Under the pieces are notes generated by a model. The model saw only the letters and a program-made list of their open reading frames with translations, was not told where the DNA came from and did not search any database. Of a stretch of DNA of 46,804 nucleotides, positions 25,009 to 33,358 are shown piece after piece; the stretch's first letter is position 1, and the number at the start of each line of letters is the position of its first letter. Source of the DNA: Thermoflexia bacterium (GTDB lineage: Bacteria > Chloroflexota > Anaerolineae > B4-G1). The position numbers and the translations under genes were made by a program. The DNA lies in contig DUEK01000017.1 of NCBI GenBank assembly GCA_011192155.1, forward strand, positions 1-46,804, in the 5' to 3' direction.

Positions 25009-26949
25009 TTAGCAGTCGTGCGCTTCCAACATGGGCAGCACGAAACTGAAAACACTACCCTCTCCGGGCTTGCTCTCGACCCACACCCGGCCATTGTGTT
25101 TTTCGATCACCGTCTTGACGATAGCCAGCCCCAATCCACTGCCGACGATGCCTATCGTCTCTTCCGATTCCACGCGATAGAATTTGTCAAAAATGTAGGG
25201 TTGTTGGGCGATAGGGATACCGATGCCGTTATCGGCCACGCTTACCACGACGTGCCCTTCACCATCAACTACGCTCACGGCGATTTGACCACCCTCTTGT
25301 GTGTACTTGATCGCGTTGCTAAGCAGATTGTCTATCGCCTGCCGCAGGCGGTTAGGGTTGCATTGTACCAACGGTAGTTTGCTGAGTGGTTGCCAGTCTA
25401 GTTCTTGGTTCTTTGCATCTGCCTGCGGCCGAAAGTTCTGGACTGCATCGTCTATCACTTGTACCAGGTCGTAGGGTAGCATTTCCAGGTCAAATCCGGC
25501 CTCAACACGATCAATATCGAGCAGAGAGTCAATCAATTCAGTGATGATGTGCATGCTGTCGTGAACGTATTGAATGAACTCTTGCTGTTGCTCGTTCACC
25601 GGCCCTACGTGTGGTAGTAACTCCACGTAGCCCTGGATACTGGTCAACGGCGTGCGCAGGTCGTGGGAGACGTTGGCGACAAATTCTGATTTGATGCGAT
25701 CCAGCTCTTTCAAGTGCGTGATATCCTGCATCACCAACACCTGTCCTACTCCCTTGATGGGGGTGAGTTGTGCGTTGAAGGTGCGACCGTCGTCCAGAGG
25801 TACCTCGGTATGTACAACTCGTCCTGTCTGTTGTACCTGGGCGAGCATACCGCGCAGGGTCTGATTGGGGATATCATCGGTGACTGCTTTGTGGAGCGCT
25901 GGTGTCCCATCCAGCCCCAGCACGGCGTGGGCTGCGGTGTTGCACAGCAGGATGTTGTTATTCTCGTCAACTATGATGATTGCATCTTGTGTTTGTCGTA
26001 GGACTGTCTCCAATTTGGCCCGTTCGACCTCGGCCGATTCAAACAGGCGCGCGTTCTCGATGGCAATAGCCGTGTAATCCGCCAGGGCCGAGAGCAGGAA
26101 TATGTCTTTCTCGGAGAACGAGTGCTCTGACTGGCGATTGATCACCCCCAGCACGCCGATCACGCCGCGTTCAGGGACTTGTAGTGGCAGATAGAGCAGC
26201 GACTTGACCAGATAGCCGGTGACGATTTTGGCGTTTTCACCGGTCACGAGCACGGGGCGGTTGGATTGGATCGCCCGTCCGGCAATACTATCATCTACGA
26301 GCACGCGCAGGTTCCGCGCCACTTTTTCGTCCATGTTCTTGGCCGCCCGCAAGTAGAGTTCTTCCTTGTCGCTATCCAGTAGTAAGAGCAGGCCCTCTTC
26401 GGCGCCTGCTACGTAGACTGCCGCCTCGACCACACGGTTGAGCACGCGGTTCAGGTCCAATACGGACGTGACCGACCGTCCAATTGTATAGATAGCGTTT
26501 AGTTCTTGGAGTTGGCGCTCCAGTTGCTGGTTGGCCTCTAGTAACTGTTGCGTTAGTTGGTCCCGTTCCTCGATCAATTTGCCGGCGGAAAAGACGCGCT
26601 GGATCGCTTCCAACATCTCGTCGGGGCCGAAAGGCTTCATGACATAGTCGCGCGCGCCCAGCCGGAAGGCCTGCACGACCAATTCGGGGGATTCGTGGAC
26701 GGTGGTAAAGATGACGGGGATATTGATATCCCGTTGGCGTAGCGCCTGCAATACCTCGAGGCCATCCAGCTTGGGCAATTTCATATCCAGGATGATGAGA
26801 TCGGGTTGTTCATCTATGGCCAGCCGAACACCTTCTGCTCCATCCAGGGCCGCGATGGCCCGGTAGCCGTTGGGTTCGAGTACCAGTTCGGCCAATAGTT
26901 GCTGGGTCTCGGAACTGTCTTCTATTATCAGAACGCGTTCTTGTGCCAT
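25009..26949 (-). CDS. Hybrid sensor histidine kinase, REC-GAF-PAS-HisKA-HATPase
   Basis: Soluble kinase of 646 residues. Receiver 5-120 with phospho-acceptor D55 in LIILDMKLPKLDG and MKPF; coiled coil 125-165; GAF about 165-315; PAS about 320-420 (AIIIVDENNNILLCNTAAHAVLGLDG); HisKA with phospho-His in FVANVSHDLRTPLTSIQGY; HATPase with DNLLSNAIKY, DNGIGIP and GSGLGLAIVKTVIEKHNG. It reads as an input-integrating kinase controlled by another kinase through its receiver. Ribosome site AGGAGA before ATG. No response regulator is adjacent. Confidence 0.9.
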   Translation of the reverse strand: MAQERVLIIEDSSETQQLLAELVLEPNGYRAIAALDGAEGVRLAIDEQPDLIILDMKLPKLDGLEVLQALRQRDINIPVIFTTVHESPELVVQAFRLGARDYVMKPFGPDEMLEAIQRVFSAGKLIEERDQLTQQLLEANQQLERQLQELNAIYTIGRSVTSVLDLNRVLNRVVEAAVYVAGAEEGLLLLLDSDKEELYLRAAKNMDEKVARNLRVLVDDSIAGRAIQSNRPVLVTGENAKIVTGYLVKSLLYLPLQVPERGVIGVLGVINRQSEHSFSEKDIFLLSALADYTAIAIENARLFESAEVERAKLETVLRQTQDAIIIVDENNNILLCNTAAHAVLGLDGTPALHKAVTDDIPNQTLRGMLAQVQQTGRVVHTEVPLDDGRTFNAQLTPIKGVGQVLVMQDITHLKELDRIKSEFVANVSHDLRTPLTSIQGYVELLPHVGPVNEQQQEFIQYVHDSMHIITELIDSLLDIDRVEAGFDLEMLPYDLVQVIDDAVQNFRPQADAKNQELDWQPLSKLPLVQCNPNRLRQAIDNLLSNAIKYTQEGGQIAVSVVDGEGHVVVSVADNGIGIPIAQQPYIFDKFYRVESEETIGIVGSGLGLAIVKTVIEKHNGRVWVESKPGEGSVFSFVLPMLEAHDC

Positions 26950-26973
26950 AGTCGTCTCCTGTTTTGTGCCCTA

Positions 26974-27002
26974 AATATACAGGATTTTGTGCCACAGGTC
27001 AA
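26974..27002 (-). promoter_or_regulatory. Promoter of the REC-GAF-PAS kinase, overlapping the murI stop codon
   Basis: Minus strand TTGACC (27002-26997), 17 bp, TATATT (26979-26974). The murI stop TGA (27001-26999) lies inside the -35 box. Confidence 0.7.
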
Positions 27003-27838
27003 CTGGCAAGGTATATTCGACCAGCCCGCCAGCGAACGGCCCGCGCCTCTACATCTTTTCCAGAGAGGGGCAATAATCGCTCAATCATCGCGGCAAAGTT
27101 TGCTGCGTCCCCACTGGTGTAGAATACCCGGCAGGCTTTTTGGCCTTGATTGGCTTTTATCCCCCGCTGGGTCAGCACGCGGGCCGTCTGGCGGGCGACG
27201 GCCGAAGCCGGGTCAATAACTGCCACGCTCGCTCCTATTACTTGTTCGATGGATGGTCGCAGGAAGGGATAGTGTGTGCAGCCGAGTACCAGTTGATCCA
27301 CGCCGGCCTCGACCAGCGGCGTCAGGTACTTTTGTAGCAGCGATTTGGTCTCTGGGGTGTTCAATGCGCCGGCTTCCACTGCCTCCACCAGCCCTGGGCA
27401 GGTTTGAGTGAGCACGCGCACATTGCCCGCGTACCGCTCCACCAGGCTGGCAAAGAGTTTTCCCTGAAAGGTGGCCTGAGTGGCAATCACGCCCACGACA
27501 CCGTTGTCGGTCCGTTCGACGGCCGGCTTTATGGCCGGCTCCATCCCCACGAAAAGCACGCTGGGGAAGGTGCGACGCAGGTGATGTAGTGCGGCGGCGG
27601 AAGCTGTGTTGCAGGCGACGACGATGATCTTGGCCTCTTGAGCCAGCAGAAAACGCGTGATGGATTCAGACAGCGCCCGCACCTCGGCCAGCCGGCGGGA
27701 ACCATAGGGCACGTGGGCTTGGTCGGCCAGGCAGATGATGTTTTCGCGGGGCAATTGGCGGGCGATCTCTCGCCACACGCTCAATCCACCCACCCCGGAA
27801 TCAAAAACACCGATTGGTCTGGGATCGCTCATACACAA
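26999..27838 (-). CDS. murI: Glutamate racemase
   Basis: Makes D-glutamate for peptidoglycan. Of 279 residues; core start IGVFDSGVGGLSVWREI. Both catalytic cysteines are present: VVACNTASA and VLGCTHYPFL, with the substrate loop YGSRRLAEV. Start may be ATG 27838 or, two codons on, ATG 27832 (MSDPRPIGVF); neither has a clear ribosome site. It follows the CAP-domain gene by 18 bases on the same strand and is probably read from that gene's promoter. Confidence 0.92.
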   Translation of the reverse strand: MCMSDPRPIGVFDSGVGGLSVWREIARQLPRENIICLADQAHVPYGSRRLAEVRALSESITRFLLAQEAKIIVVACNTASAAALHHLRRTFPSVLFVGMEPAIKPAVERTDNGVVGVIATQATFQGKLFASLVERYAGNVRVLTQTCPGLVEAVEAGALNTPETKSLLQKYLTPLVEAGVDQLVLGCTHYPFLRPSIEQVIGASVAVIDPASAVARQTARVLTQRGIKANQGQKACRVFYTSGDAANFAAMIERLLPLSGKDVEARAVRWRAGRIYLAS

Positions 27839-27856
27839 TCACTTTTTACCGTTGCG

Positions 27857-29014
27857 CTACTCTTGTCCACGGCGCAGAGCCAGGTAGGCGCCGAGGGTGA
27901 GAGCCAGCCCTTGCAGGATCGCGAGCAGAGCCAGGGGGGTGTCAGGAGTATCGGTTTCCCGAGGCGCTGGCGTCGGCAGGGGCGTCCAGGTGGGGAAGGG
28001 TGTGGCGCCGTCTAGGTCTGGTGTTGTCTGGAGGAGCGGTGTGGGAGATAGCAATTGGGCAGTTGGTTGAGCCTGGGGCTGGGTGGGAACAGGCTCTGCC
28101 GTCGTGACCGGTTGTGGTGTGGGGGCTGGGGTAAAGGTTGGGGCGGCAGGCTCAGGAGTGGGACTGGGTGGAATGGGCGTGGCGGTAGGCGCAGGAGTAG
28201 GGCTAGGCGGGATGGGCGTTGGCGTGGTGTCTGCTCCCTCGCCAAGAATGATGGTGTCTGCCGAGGCGGCAGTGCGACCGGCCGCGTCGCGCAACTGGAC
28301 GTAGACGATGTGTTCGCCGGGGGTATCCGGCAGGGTCCAAGGCACGAGCGGCTCCCAGGATTGCCACGGCAGATCGTTGAATTGTGGCTCGTTGCTGATG
28401 CGGATCTCTATCGCTTGCCCCATAAAGGCGGTGCCCTCTCCCCCTGGGCGAGCCTCCTCGTTGGTCAGCCGCAGCGCGATTTGTGGGTCGTCGGTGCTGG
28501 CGGCGCCATCGTTGATAAAGACGGGCAACACGTTGGGACGCGCGCCCAAGTCGAGCACGTAATAGTTGCGGCCGGCGTCATCGGTAGCAACGCCGACGCC
28601 AATCTCGCGGTAGGTTGTGCTGAGGAGGTTGTCGCGGTGGGGCGGATCGTCCAGGAAAAAGGTCATTGCATCATCAATCGTACCGTAGCCGGTCCAAAAG
28701 TTCTCGCCGGCGATCAACTCCCCGCTGTTCCAGGTCCAGGCGGCGTAGCCGGCCTCCGCGATGCGTTGCTTGGGCGTGGAGCCATCAGAACCGGTGTGAG
28801 ACCAGATTTCGTGGGCGGCCAGATCGTCGGCGTGGCGCTGCGCGGCGGCGGTCAGCAGGCTGGAAAAGCCGTAGGGAGCCAGCCCTTCGTCCAGGCGAGC
28901 CTGGTTGACCTGAACCTGCCAGACGGCGACAGGGTCAGGTTCCTGGGCGATGATCGGAGCAGAGATGAGGATGAGGGTGATGATGAGAGAGAGAGCGATC
29001 AGTGGGCTTGGCAT
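27857..29014 (-). CDS. Secreted CAP/SCP-domain protein with Thr-Pro stalk and C-terminal helix
   Basis: Of 385 residues from ATG 29014, which gives a clean signal peptide MPSPLIALSLIITLILISAPIIA; longer readings add a non-signal tail. CAP domain about 27-165 with WQVQVNQARLDEGLAPYG, HADDLAAHEIWSHTGSDGS, GENFWTGYGTIDDAM and GVGVATDDAGRNYYVLDLG. A middle beta domain follows, then a Thr-Pro-rich stalk (about 265-350) and a C-terminal hydrophobic helix with Arg-Arg, so the protein is held on the outer face. Bacterial CAP proteins are widespread and mostly of unknown function. The start codon stands directly at the predicted transcription start. Confidence 0.85.
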   Translation of the reverse strand: MPSPLIALSLIITLILISAPIIAQEPDPVAVWQVQVNQARLDEGLAPYGFSSLLTAAAQRHADDLAAHEIWSHTGSDGSTPKQRIAEAGYAAWTWNSGELIAGENFWTGYGTIDDAMTFFLDDPPHRDNLLSTTYREIGVGVATDDAGRNYYVLDLGARPNVLPVFINDGAASTDDPQIALRLTNEEARPGGEGTAFMGQAIEIRISNEPQFNDLPWQSWEPLVPWTLPDTPGEHIVYVQLRDAAGRTAASADTIILGEGADTTPTPIPPSPTPAPTATPIPPSPTPEPAAPTFTPAPTPQPVTTAEPVPTQPQAQPTAQLLSPTPLLQTTPDLDGATPFPTWTPLPTPAPRETDTPDTPLALLAILQGLALTLGAYLALRRGQE

Positions 29015-29021
29015 AAGGGGA

Positions 29022-29049
29022 ATTTTAGCATACAGCGGGGAAGATGCAA
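29022..29049 (-). promoter_or_regulatory. Leaderless promoter of the CAP-domain gene
   Basis: Minus strand TTGCAT (29049-29044), 16 bp, TAAAAT (29027-29022) with TGC in front. The ATG begins 7 bases past the -10, where transcription should start. Confidence 0.6.
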
Positions 29050-29052
29050 GCA

Positions 29053-29085
29053 AGGTGCGACGTACTTGAGAAGCGCGTCGCACCT
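29053..29085. repeat. Palindrome AGGTGCGACG/CGTCGCACCT
   Basis: Perfect 10-bp arms (29053-29062, 29076-29085) with a 13-base loop, 9 bases past the stop of the LysM gene. Related to the palindrome at 17385-17399. Confidence 0.6.
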
Positions 29086-29094
29086 GGTTGACCG

Positions 29095-30162
29095 TTACGG
29101 GATGCAGAGCACCTGTCCAACACGGATGTAATTTAGATTGGTGATATTGTTGGCCTCGGCGATAGCCCACATGCTGACACCATAGTGCAGCGAGATGCGA
29201 TACAGGTTCTCCCCGGAGGCGACGGTGTGATGCCAGCGACAGGCAGAAGGAGGCTCGTCATCATCGAACTGGGCCGGGCAAACCCGGCCAGCGGGCAGCG
29301 TGCGCGGCGCGTTGGGGATCGCCAGGGTGGCGCAGGCGTGGATGATGTTGGGGTTCAGTATGCCATTCTGCGAGGCGATGGCGTATGGATCCACCCCGTA
29401 GGCCCGCCCGATGCAGTAGAGCGTCTCCCCCGGCTGCACGGTGTGGTAGCCGAGGATGTCGCCCGACAATGGAGTGGGGGTCACTGAAGGTGCGGGTGTT
29501 GGGGTGGTGGCGACTGCGGGCGTGGGCGTTGGGGTGAGGGTGTCTTCTGGTGTGGGCGTGGGAGTGAGGGTGTCTTGTGGCGTGGGTGTGGGTGTGTCCT
29601 CGGGTGTGGGGGTGTTTGTGGGGGTGTCTGCCTCAGTGACGACTATACTCCCGCCCTGGCTGCCGGCGCTGATTTCTGTACCGCTCTTGTCGGATAATAG
29701 AACCCCCGTGAAATTGATGGATGAGGTTCCGGCTACTTTTCCCTTGAACGTTACTCTGGCAAGCACCCCGCTGCCGCTGACCGCTTCGTGGGGCGGTGCC
29801 TGGGCAATAGCAAAGTCAATTTTCCCGGCTGCTTGATCAACGGCGTGTTCACCTACAAAATCTGGGCTGAGAAATGTGCCCGCCTGGATCTGGACGCCGC
29901 TTACGCCCGGCTCGGCATCCACCACCTCCAGCAGTGATGGATTGAAGGTCAGATGCACCCCTGCGCCGTATAGACCTTCCGCGTTCTCAATCTTGATGTC
30001 CACCGTCGTCGTGGCGCCCACGGCTACCTCACTGCTCTGTGGGGCAATGACCACCATCGTATCTTGGGCTAACCCGTAGCCGACGGGGATGGAGAACAAC
30101 GTAGCCAGCAGCAGGGCCAGACTGATCCACAAACGCGGCGTCGTTGGAAGTAGCTTTTTCAT
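29095..30162 (-). CDS. Secreted cohesin-domain protein with two LysM domains
   Basis: Of 355 residues. Signal peptide 1-33; cohesin-like beta domain about 36-175 (VAVGATTTVDIKIENAEGLYGAGVHLTFNPSLLEVVDA and AVSGSGVLARVTFKGKVAG); Thr-Pro linker about 178-235 made of TPxDTLTPTPTP repeats; LysM 1 about 242-287 (YHTVQPGETLYCIGRAYGV); LysM 2 about 308-355 (HHTVASGENLYRISLHYGV). LysM binds peptidoglycan, so this presents a dockerin receptor on the wall. Cysteines within each LysM may form disulfides. ATG overlaps the stop of the gene before it by 4 bases, behind AGGAGGAG, hence translational coupling. Confidence 0.85.
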   Translation of the reverse strand: MKKLLPTTPRLWISLALLLATLFSIPVGYGLAQDTMVVIAPQSSEVAVGATTTVDIKIENAEGLYGAGVHLTFNPSLLEVVDAEPGVSGVQIQAGTFLSPDFVGEHAVDQAAGKIDFAIAQAPPHEAVSGSGVLARVTFKGKVAGTSSINFTGVLLSDKSGTEISAGSQGGSIVVTEADTPTNTPTPEDTPTPTPQDTLTPTPTPEDTLTPTPTPAVATTPTPAPSVTPTPLSGDILGYHTVQPGETLYCIGRAYGVDPYAIASQNGILNPNIIHACATLAIPNAPRTLPAGRVCPAQFDDDEPPSACRWHHTVASGENLYRISLHYGVSMWAIAEANNITNLNYIRVGQVLCIP

Positions 30163-30812
30163 AATTTATCTCCTCCTGATGATACGTCATAGCGCGTCTT
30201 GAGAGCGCGCCACACGACCACAATAAAGCCGGCTGCGACTGCAACCGCGACTAATCCAATCACCACCCAGACGCCCAGAGATGGCCCGGAGTGGCTGGTG
30301 ATGATTGCGCCAGGCCCGGTCTCGACCGGGATGGACTGACCCTGTATATCGCCCAGTATGGCGCTGCGGATCGCGACCACGGTCTCCCCCTCGGTCAGGA
30401 CGTGAAACGTGATGCGAGCCAGCACCCCGCTGCCGCTGACCGCTTTGTCCAATGACATACAGGAGATGGCGTAATCAATCACGCCGGTGGACGGGTCGGC
30501 GACGTTTCGCACGACAAAGTCAGGACTCGGAAAATCTCCGTGGGCGATCTGTGTCCCTTCTGTCTCAGGGTCGGCGTCCACTATCTCTAGCAGCGCCGGG
30601 TCAAAGGTCAAATGTACCTCCGCTCCCGCCAACTGGGCGACATTTTCCACGCGGATTTCCACAGTCCCCGTGTCGCCAGGAGCCAGGATCAGTCTCTCTG
30701 GACTGGGCAAAATTTTTGCTCCCTCTTGAGCATCCACAGCCCCCGCAACCCAGGCTACGATTCCCAAGCAGGTGAGTAATATCGTTGTAGAGCGGTAAAG
30801 TTTAGATTTCAT
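30159..30812 (-). CDS. Membrane-anchored cohesin-domain protein
   Basis: Of 217 residues. Signal peptide 1-28; one cohesin-like domain about 35-170 (VEIRVENVAQLAGAEVHLTFDPALLEIVDADPETEG, then AVSGSGVLARITFHVLTEG); C-terminal helix about 184-207 (VWVVIGLVAVAVAAGFIVVVW) with a basic tail, so it is a membrane anchor carrying a dockerin receptor. Its cohesin is closely similar in pattern to that of the LysM protein next to it. Second gene of a probable three-gene operon; the ribosome site is weak. Confidence 0.8.
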   Translation of the reverse strand: MKSKLYRSTTILLTCLGIVAWVAGAVDAQEGAKILPSPERLILAPGDTGTVEIRVENVAQLAGAEVHLTFDPALLEIVDADPETEGTQIAHGDFPSPDFVVRNVADPSTGVIDYAISCMSLDKAVSGSGVLARITFHVLTEGETVVAIRSAILGDIQGQSIPVETGPGAIITSHSGPSLGVWVVIGLVAVAVAAGFIVVVWRALKTRYDVSSGGDKL

Positions 30813-30841
30813 CTATTCTCGTTCTTTTATGGGTAATTGTT

Positions 30842-31957
30842 TTACGGGCAATTGCTGCACAAGCCAAAGTTTCCGGCAGCTTGCGTCAGGTCAAAGATAT
30901 TGACTCGACAATCGCCATTGAGATCGCGCGCCAGCGCGGTGTTGGCTGGTGGTGGATTGAGTGGACATTCCGCGCAAGGGACGTAGCAGGGCGATTCTAC
31001 CGCCTCGCCAAACTCCCCGATGATTTGTACGATGTCGAGAATGTTGATGCAGCCATCCTCGTTGACGTCGCCTCCCTCTAAATCGTGCCATCCGATGTGT
31101 CGCACGTCACCGTCGATGCACTTCCAGTAACACTCGCTCAGATAGTTGGTAAAGTCGAGCCGGGCAAAGGCCCACCGAGACGCGCAGGCGGTTGAGGTGG
31201 GCGGGTTGCCTGAGGGCAGAATATCGGCCGGTGGAGGTTGCAACCGGGGCGCAATCTCTAGCGCGAAATCGCCTCGCTCATCGGTACAAGCACGCCCCCA
31301 CGAGATAGGCTCATACGGAGGGGCGGCTGGGTAGAGAACTGCGTTGGCGGTTGAGCGTCCATCGCTACTCCACCCCTCGCGTGTAAGCCAGCCAGTCAGC
31401 GTGACTGGTGGTGGTATGACAATTGCCGCATCAGTGAATTGTGCCACGGTTATGGGGTCGCCTTCGCTGTCGAGAATCAGGGTCATCGCTCGATCAAATG
31501 AGATGGTGTAAGTGTCCCACTGGGTTGCCGTGGCCAGGAAAGTGACATAGGCCACGATGCCGCTGCCAGAGAATGGGCCGTCAGCGTAGTCTCGTTGGGC
31601 AATAAAGCGAATCTGCCCGCCGGTGGCCTCGTTCCGCGCGATACAGGCTGTACAACAAAAGATGGGGCCAGTCTCGATTTGCACGCCCGCGCGATCAGGA
31701 TTGGCGTCTTGCACCTCCAGGCCGGCCCAATCGTAATCCACGTGTAACTCGACGCGATGGAGGTTCTCGACGCGGTCTACCCAGAGCGCGAGCGTCACCG
31801 TCTCTCCCACTGCCATCTCGACTGTGGTTGGCTCGAAGCGCAGCCCGGTTGTGGATGTGCTTCGAGCTGGCGCGGGCAATCCTATCATTATAACGAGCGC
31901 GAGGCATAGCGTGATGATGGCGGGGTATAGTCTTTTCGACAAGCTTACAATGATCAT
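30842..31957 (-). CDS. Secreted cohesin + carboxypeptidase-regulatory-like + dockerin protein
   Basis: Of 371 residues. Signal peptide about 1-33; cohesin-like domain about 37-155 (VEMAVGETVTLALWVDRVENLHRVELHVDYDWAGLEVQDA and PFSGSGIVAYVTF); beta domain about 163-275; type I dockerin at the end with two calcium loops, GGDVNEDGCINILDIVQIIGEFG and ARDLNGDCRVNIFDLTQAAGNFG. Having both a receptor and a ligand, it could chain with copies or link to the anchored cohesins. Many cysteines suggest disulfides. Promoter at 31997-32025; a 14-bp perfect palindrome covers the start codon (31947-31960). Confidence 0.85.
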   Translation of the reverse strand: MIIVSLSKRLYPAIITLCLALVIMIGLPAPARSTSTTGLRFEPTTVEMAVGETVTLALWVDRVENLHRVELHVDYDWAGLEVQDANPDRAGVQIETGPIFCCTACIARNEATGGQIRFIAQRDYADGPFSGSGIVAYVTFLATATQWDTYTISFDRAMTLILDSEGDPITVAQFTDAAIVIPPPVTLTGWLTREGWSSDGRSTANAVLYPAAPPYEPISWGRACTDERGDFALEIAPRLQPPPADILPSGNPPTSTACASRWAFARLDFTNYLSECYWKCIDGDVRHIGWHDLEGGDVNEDGCINILDIVQIIGEFGEAVESPCYVPCAECPLNPPPANTALARDLNGDCRVNIFDLTQAAGNFGLCSNCP

Positions 31958-31960
31958 TGT
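31947..31960. promoter_or_regulatory. Perfect 14-bp palindrome over a start codon
   Basis: ACAATGATCATTGT spans the ATG at 31957-31955. It could be a protein operator or a small hairpin that controls translation; no factor is known. Confidence 0.4.
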
Positions 31961-31996
31961 CGCTGCATCCTATATTGGCAGCTATTTACATCTCAC

Positions 31997-32025
31997 ATTG
32001 TAGTCTGGCAATGACCAGTTGTCAA
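31997..32025 (-). promoter_or_regulatory. Near-consensus promoter of the cohesin operon
   Basis: Minus strand TTGACA (32025-32020), 17 bp, TACAAT (32002-31997). Predicted leader of about 33 bases with AGGAT before ATG 31957. Confidence 0.8.
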
Positions 32026-32074
32026 GTTCGGAGGAACCGAAATGGTGATTTAACCCCAAGCCCTTCTTGCCACA

Positions 32075-32112
32075 GAGGCGCAGGAAGTGCGTCACCAATC
32101 CCCCTGCGCCTC
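32075..32112. repeat. Stem-loop after the second dockerin gene
   Basis: GAGGCGCAGG / CCTGCGCCTC, perfect 10-bp arms, 18-base loop, 25 bases past the stop on the minus strand. No T-run; possible REP-like element or terminator. Confidence 0.45.
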
Positions 32113-32136
32113 GGCGGTGTGTATCTCAGGGATCAC

Positions 32137-33195
32137 TTATGGGCAGCAATCGTTTCCCCAGGGCGCCGGGCCGCAGCGTCCGAAATTACCGGCGGTAATT
32201 GTCAGATCAAGGATGTTGATCGTTCCGTCATCGTTGATGTCTGTCGGATCGCTGTCAGGCAATCCGCTCTGGCCGAACTTGCTGATGATGGACACAATGT
32301 CCAGGATGTTGATGCAGTTGTCGGCGTTGACATCGCCTCCCACCAGACCCGCCAGACCGATATCCACGTTAGCGCCCACGACGTAGACAGAGCTTTTCTG
32401 CGACTGTAGGTAGCCGGGGTAACTGGCATTGATGGTGTAGGTGCTGCCTACCGGGACCACCAGGCTGAAACTGCCGTCGGAGGCCGTCGTGTCTTCAGCT
32501 ATCACCCCATCGCCCACCGCAATGGCGACGATCTTTGTGCCTGTGTGATCTTGCGTTCCCTGCCGCTCTACGACACTCTCAATTATGCCAGCGTCAATCA
32601 CGCTGATTTCAGGCACAGAAATGCTGTTGATGGGGATGGTCTGACCATCAGAGTCAGCAAGGACAGAGCCAGACGCGATACTGATGCCGGACGAGCCGGT
32701 CGCCAGTCCAGCCCACGTAATGGTGGCTACTGTTCCCGTTGCGTTGGTCACTGGCCCGCTTCCGCCAGTATGGCTGACGGCTATGTGGATGCAGGCGCAG
32801 GTAGCGACGCAGGCGGGCGGGGCAGTGGCAGGCATCGTACCAATGATAACCTCGTTGGCCCCGGCCACGAGGCTCCCATCGAAGAAATCGTTTTTGATCT
32901 CGACCTGAACGCCGTTGGCTGGGTTATCATCAAAATCATCCACGGCCACAATGTCTGCGTCAAAGGGTATCCAAATCTCGACACCCATCACGCCGACCTC
33001 GGGGGGGGCGTTGTTAGCGATTGAGACTTGGAGATCGGTGGCAAAAGCGCCGCCGACGACGGGGGCCCCGGAGAGAATGTCTGTCATGATGATAGAGGTG
33101 TATGTATTGGGAGATTGGGCCCCCACAGAAATGGGCAACAGGATTGCGAGGGCAGTGGCTACAATTACACTTGTACTACCAATTTTTACTTTCAT
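32137..33195 (-). CDS. Secreted cohesin-like + carboxypeptidase-regulatory-like + dockerin protein
   Basis: Of 352 residues, ribosome site AAGGAGG. Signal peptide 1-26; a beta domain about 38-190 with cohesin character (GVMGVEIWIPFDADIVAVDDF, TGTVATITWAGLATG); a regulatory-like beta domain about 220-283 (ASDGSFSLVVPVGSTYTINASYPGYLQ); type I dockerin about 285-340 with loops GGDVNADNCINILDIVSIISKFG and PTDINDDGTINILDLTITAGNFG. Domain order is as in the protein at 30842. The cohesin call is weaker here, since the domain diverges. Transcribed from its own promoter. Confidence 0.8.
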   Translation of the reverse strand: MKVKIGSTSVIVATALAILLPISVGAQSPNTYTSIIMTDILSGAPVVGGAFATDLQVSIANNAPPEVGVMGVEIWIPFDADIVAVDDFDDNPANGVQVEIKNDFFDGSLVAGANEVIIGTMPATAPPACVATCACIHIAVSHTGGSGPVTNATGTVATITWAGLATGSSGISIASGSVLADSDGQTIPINSISVPEISVIDAGIIESVVERQGTQDHTGTKIVAIAVGDGVIAEDTTASDGSFSLVVPVGSTYTINASYPGYLQSQKSSVYVVGANVDIGLAGLVGGDVNADNCINILDIVSIISKFGQSGLPDSDPTDINDDGTINILDLTITAGNFGRCGPAPWGNDCCP

Positions 33196-33254
33196 CGTTT
33201 GCCTCCTTATGCAAGATGAATTATATTTCCCCGCCCAGGCTTTTACACTCTGTC

Positions 33255-33282
33255 ATTATAGCATGATGGCGCTGACCGATAA
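33255..33282 (-). promoter_or_regulatory. Extended -10 promoter of the dockerin gene at 32137
   Basis: Minus strand TTATCG (33282-33277), 16 bp, TATAAT (33260-33255) with TGC before it. Leader about 53 bases. Confidence 0.55.
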
Positions 33283-33319
33283 GTTACGGAAAAGTTACAA
33301 TCTGCGTACACTCTTGGCG

Positions 33320-33348
33320 TTGTCCCAGCCCAAGTCCGGTGGTATAAT
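33320..33348 (+). promoter_or_regulatory. Leaderless promoter of the DUF348-G5 lipoprotein
   Basis: TTGTCC (33320-33325), 17 bp, TATAAT (33343-33348) preceded by TGG. The ATG at 33359 lies about 4 bases past the predicted start. Confidence 0.7.
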
Positions 33349-33358
33349 CCTTCTTGAT

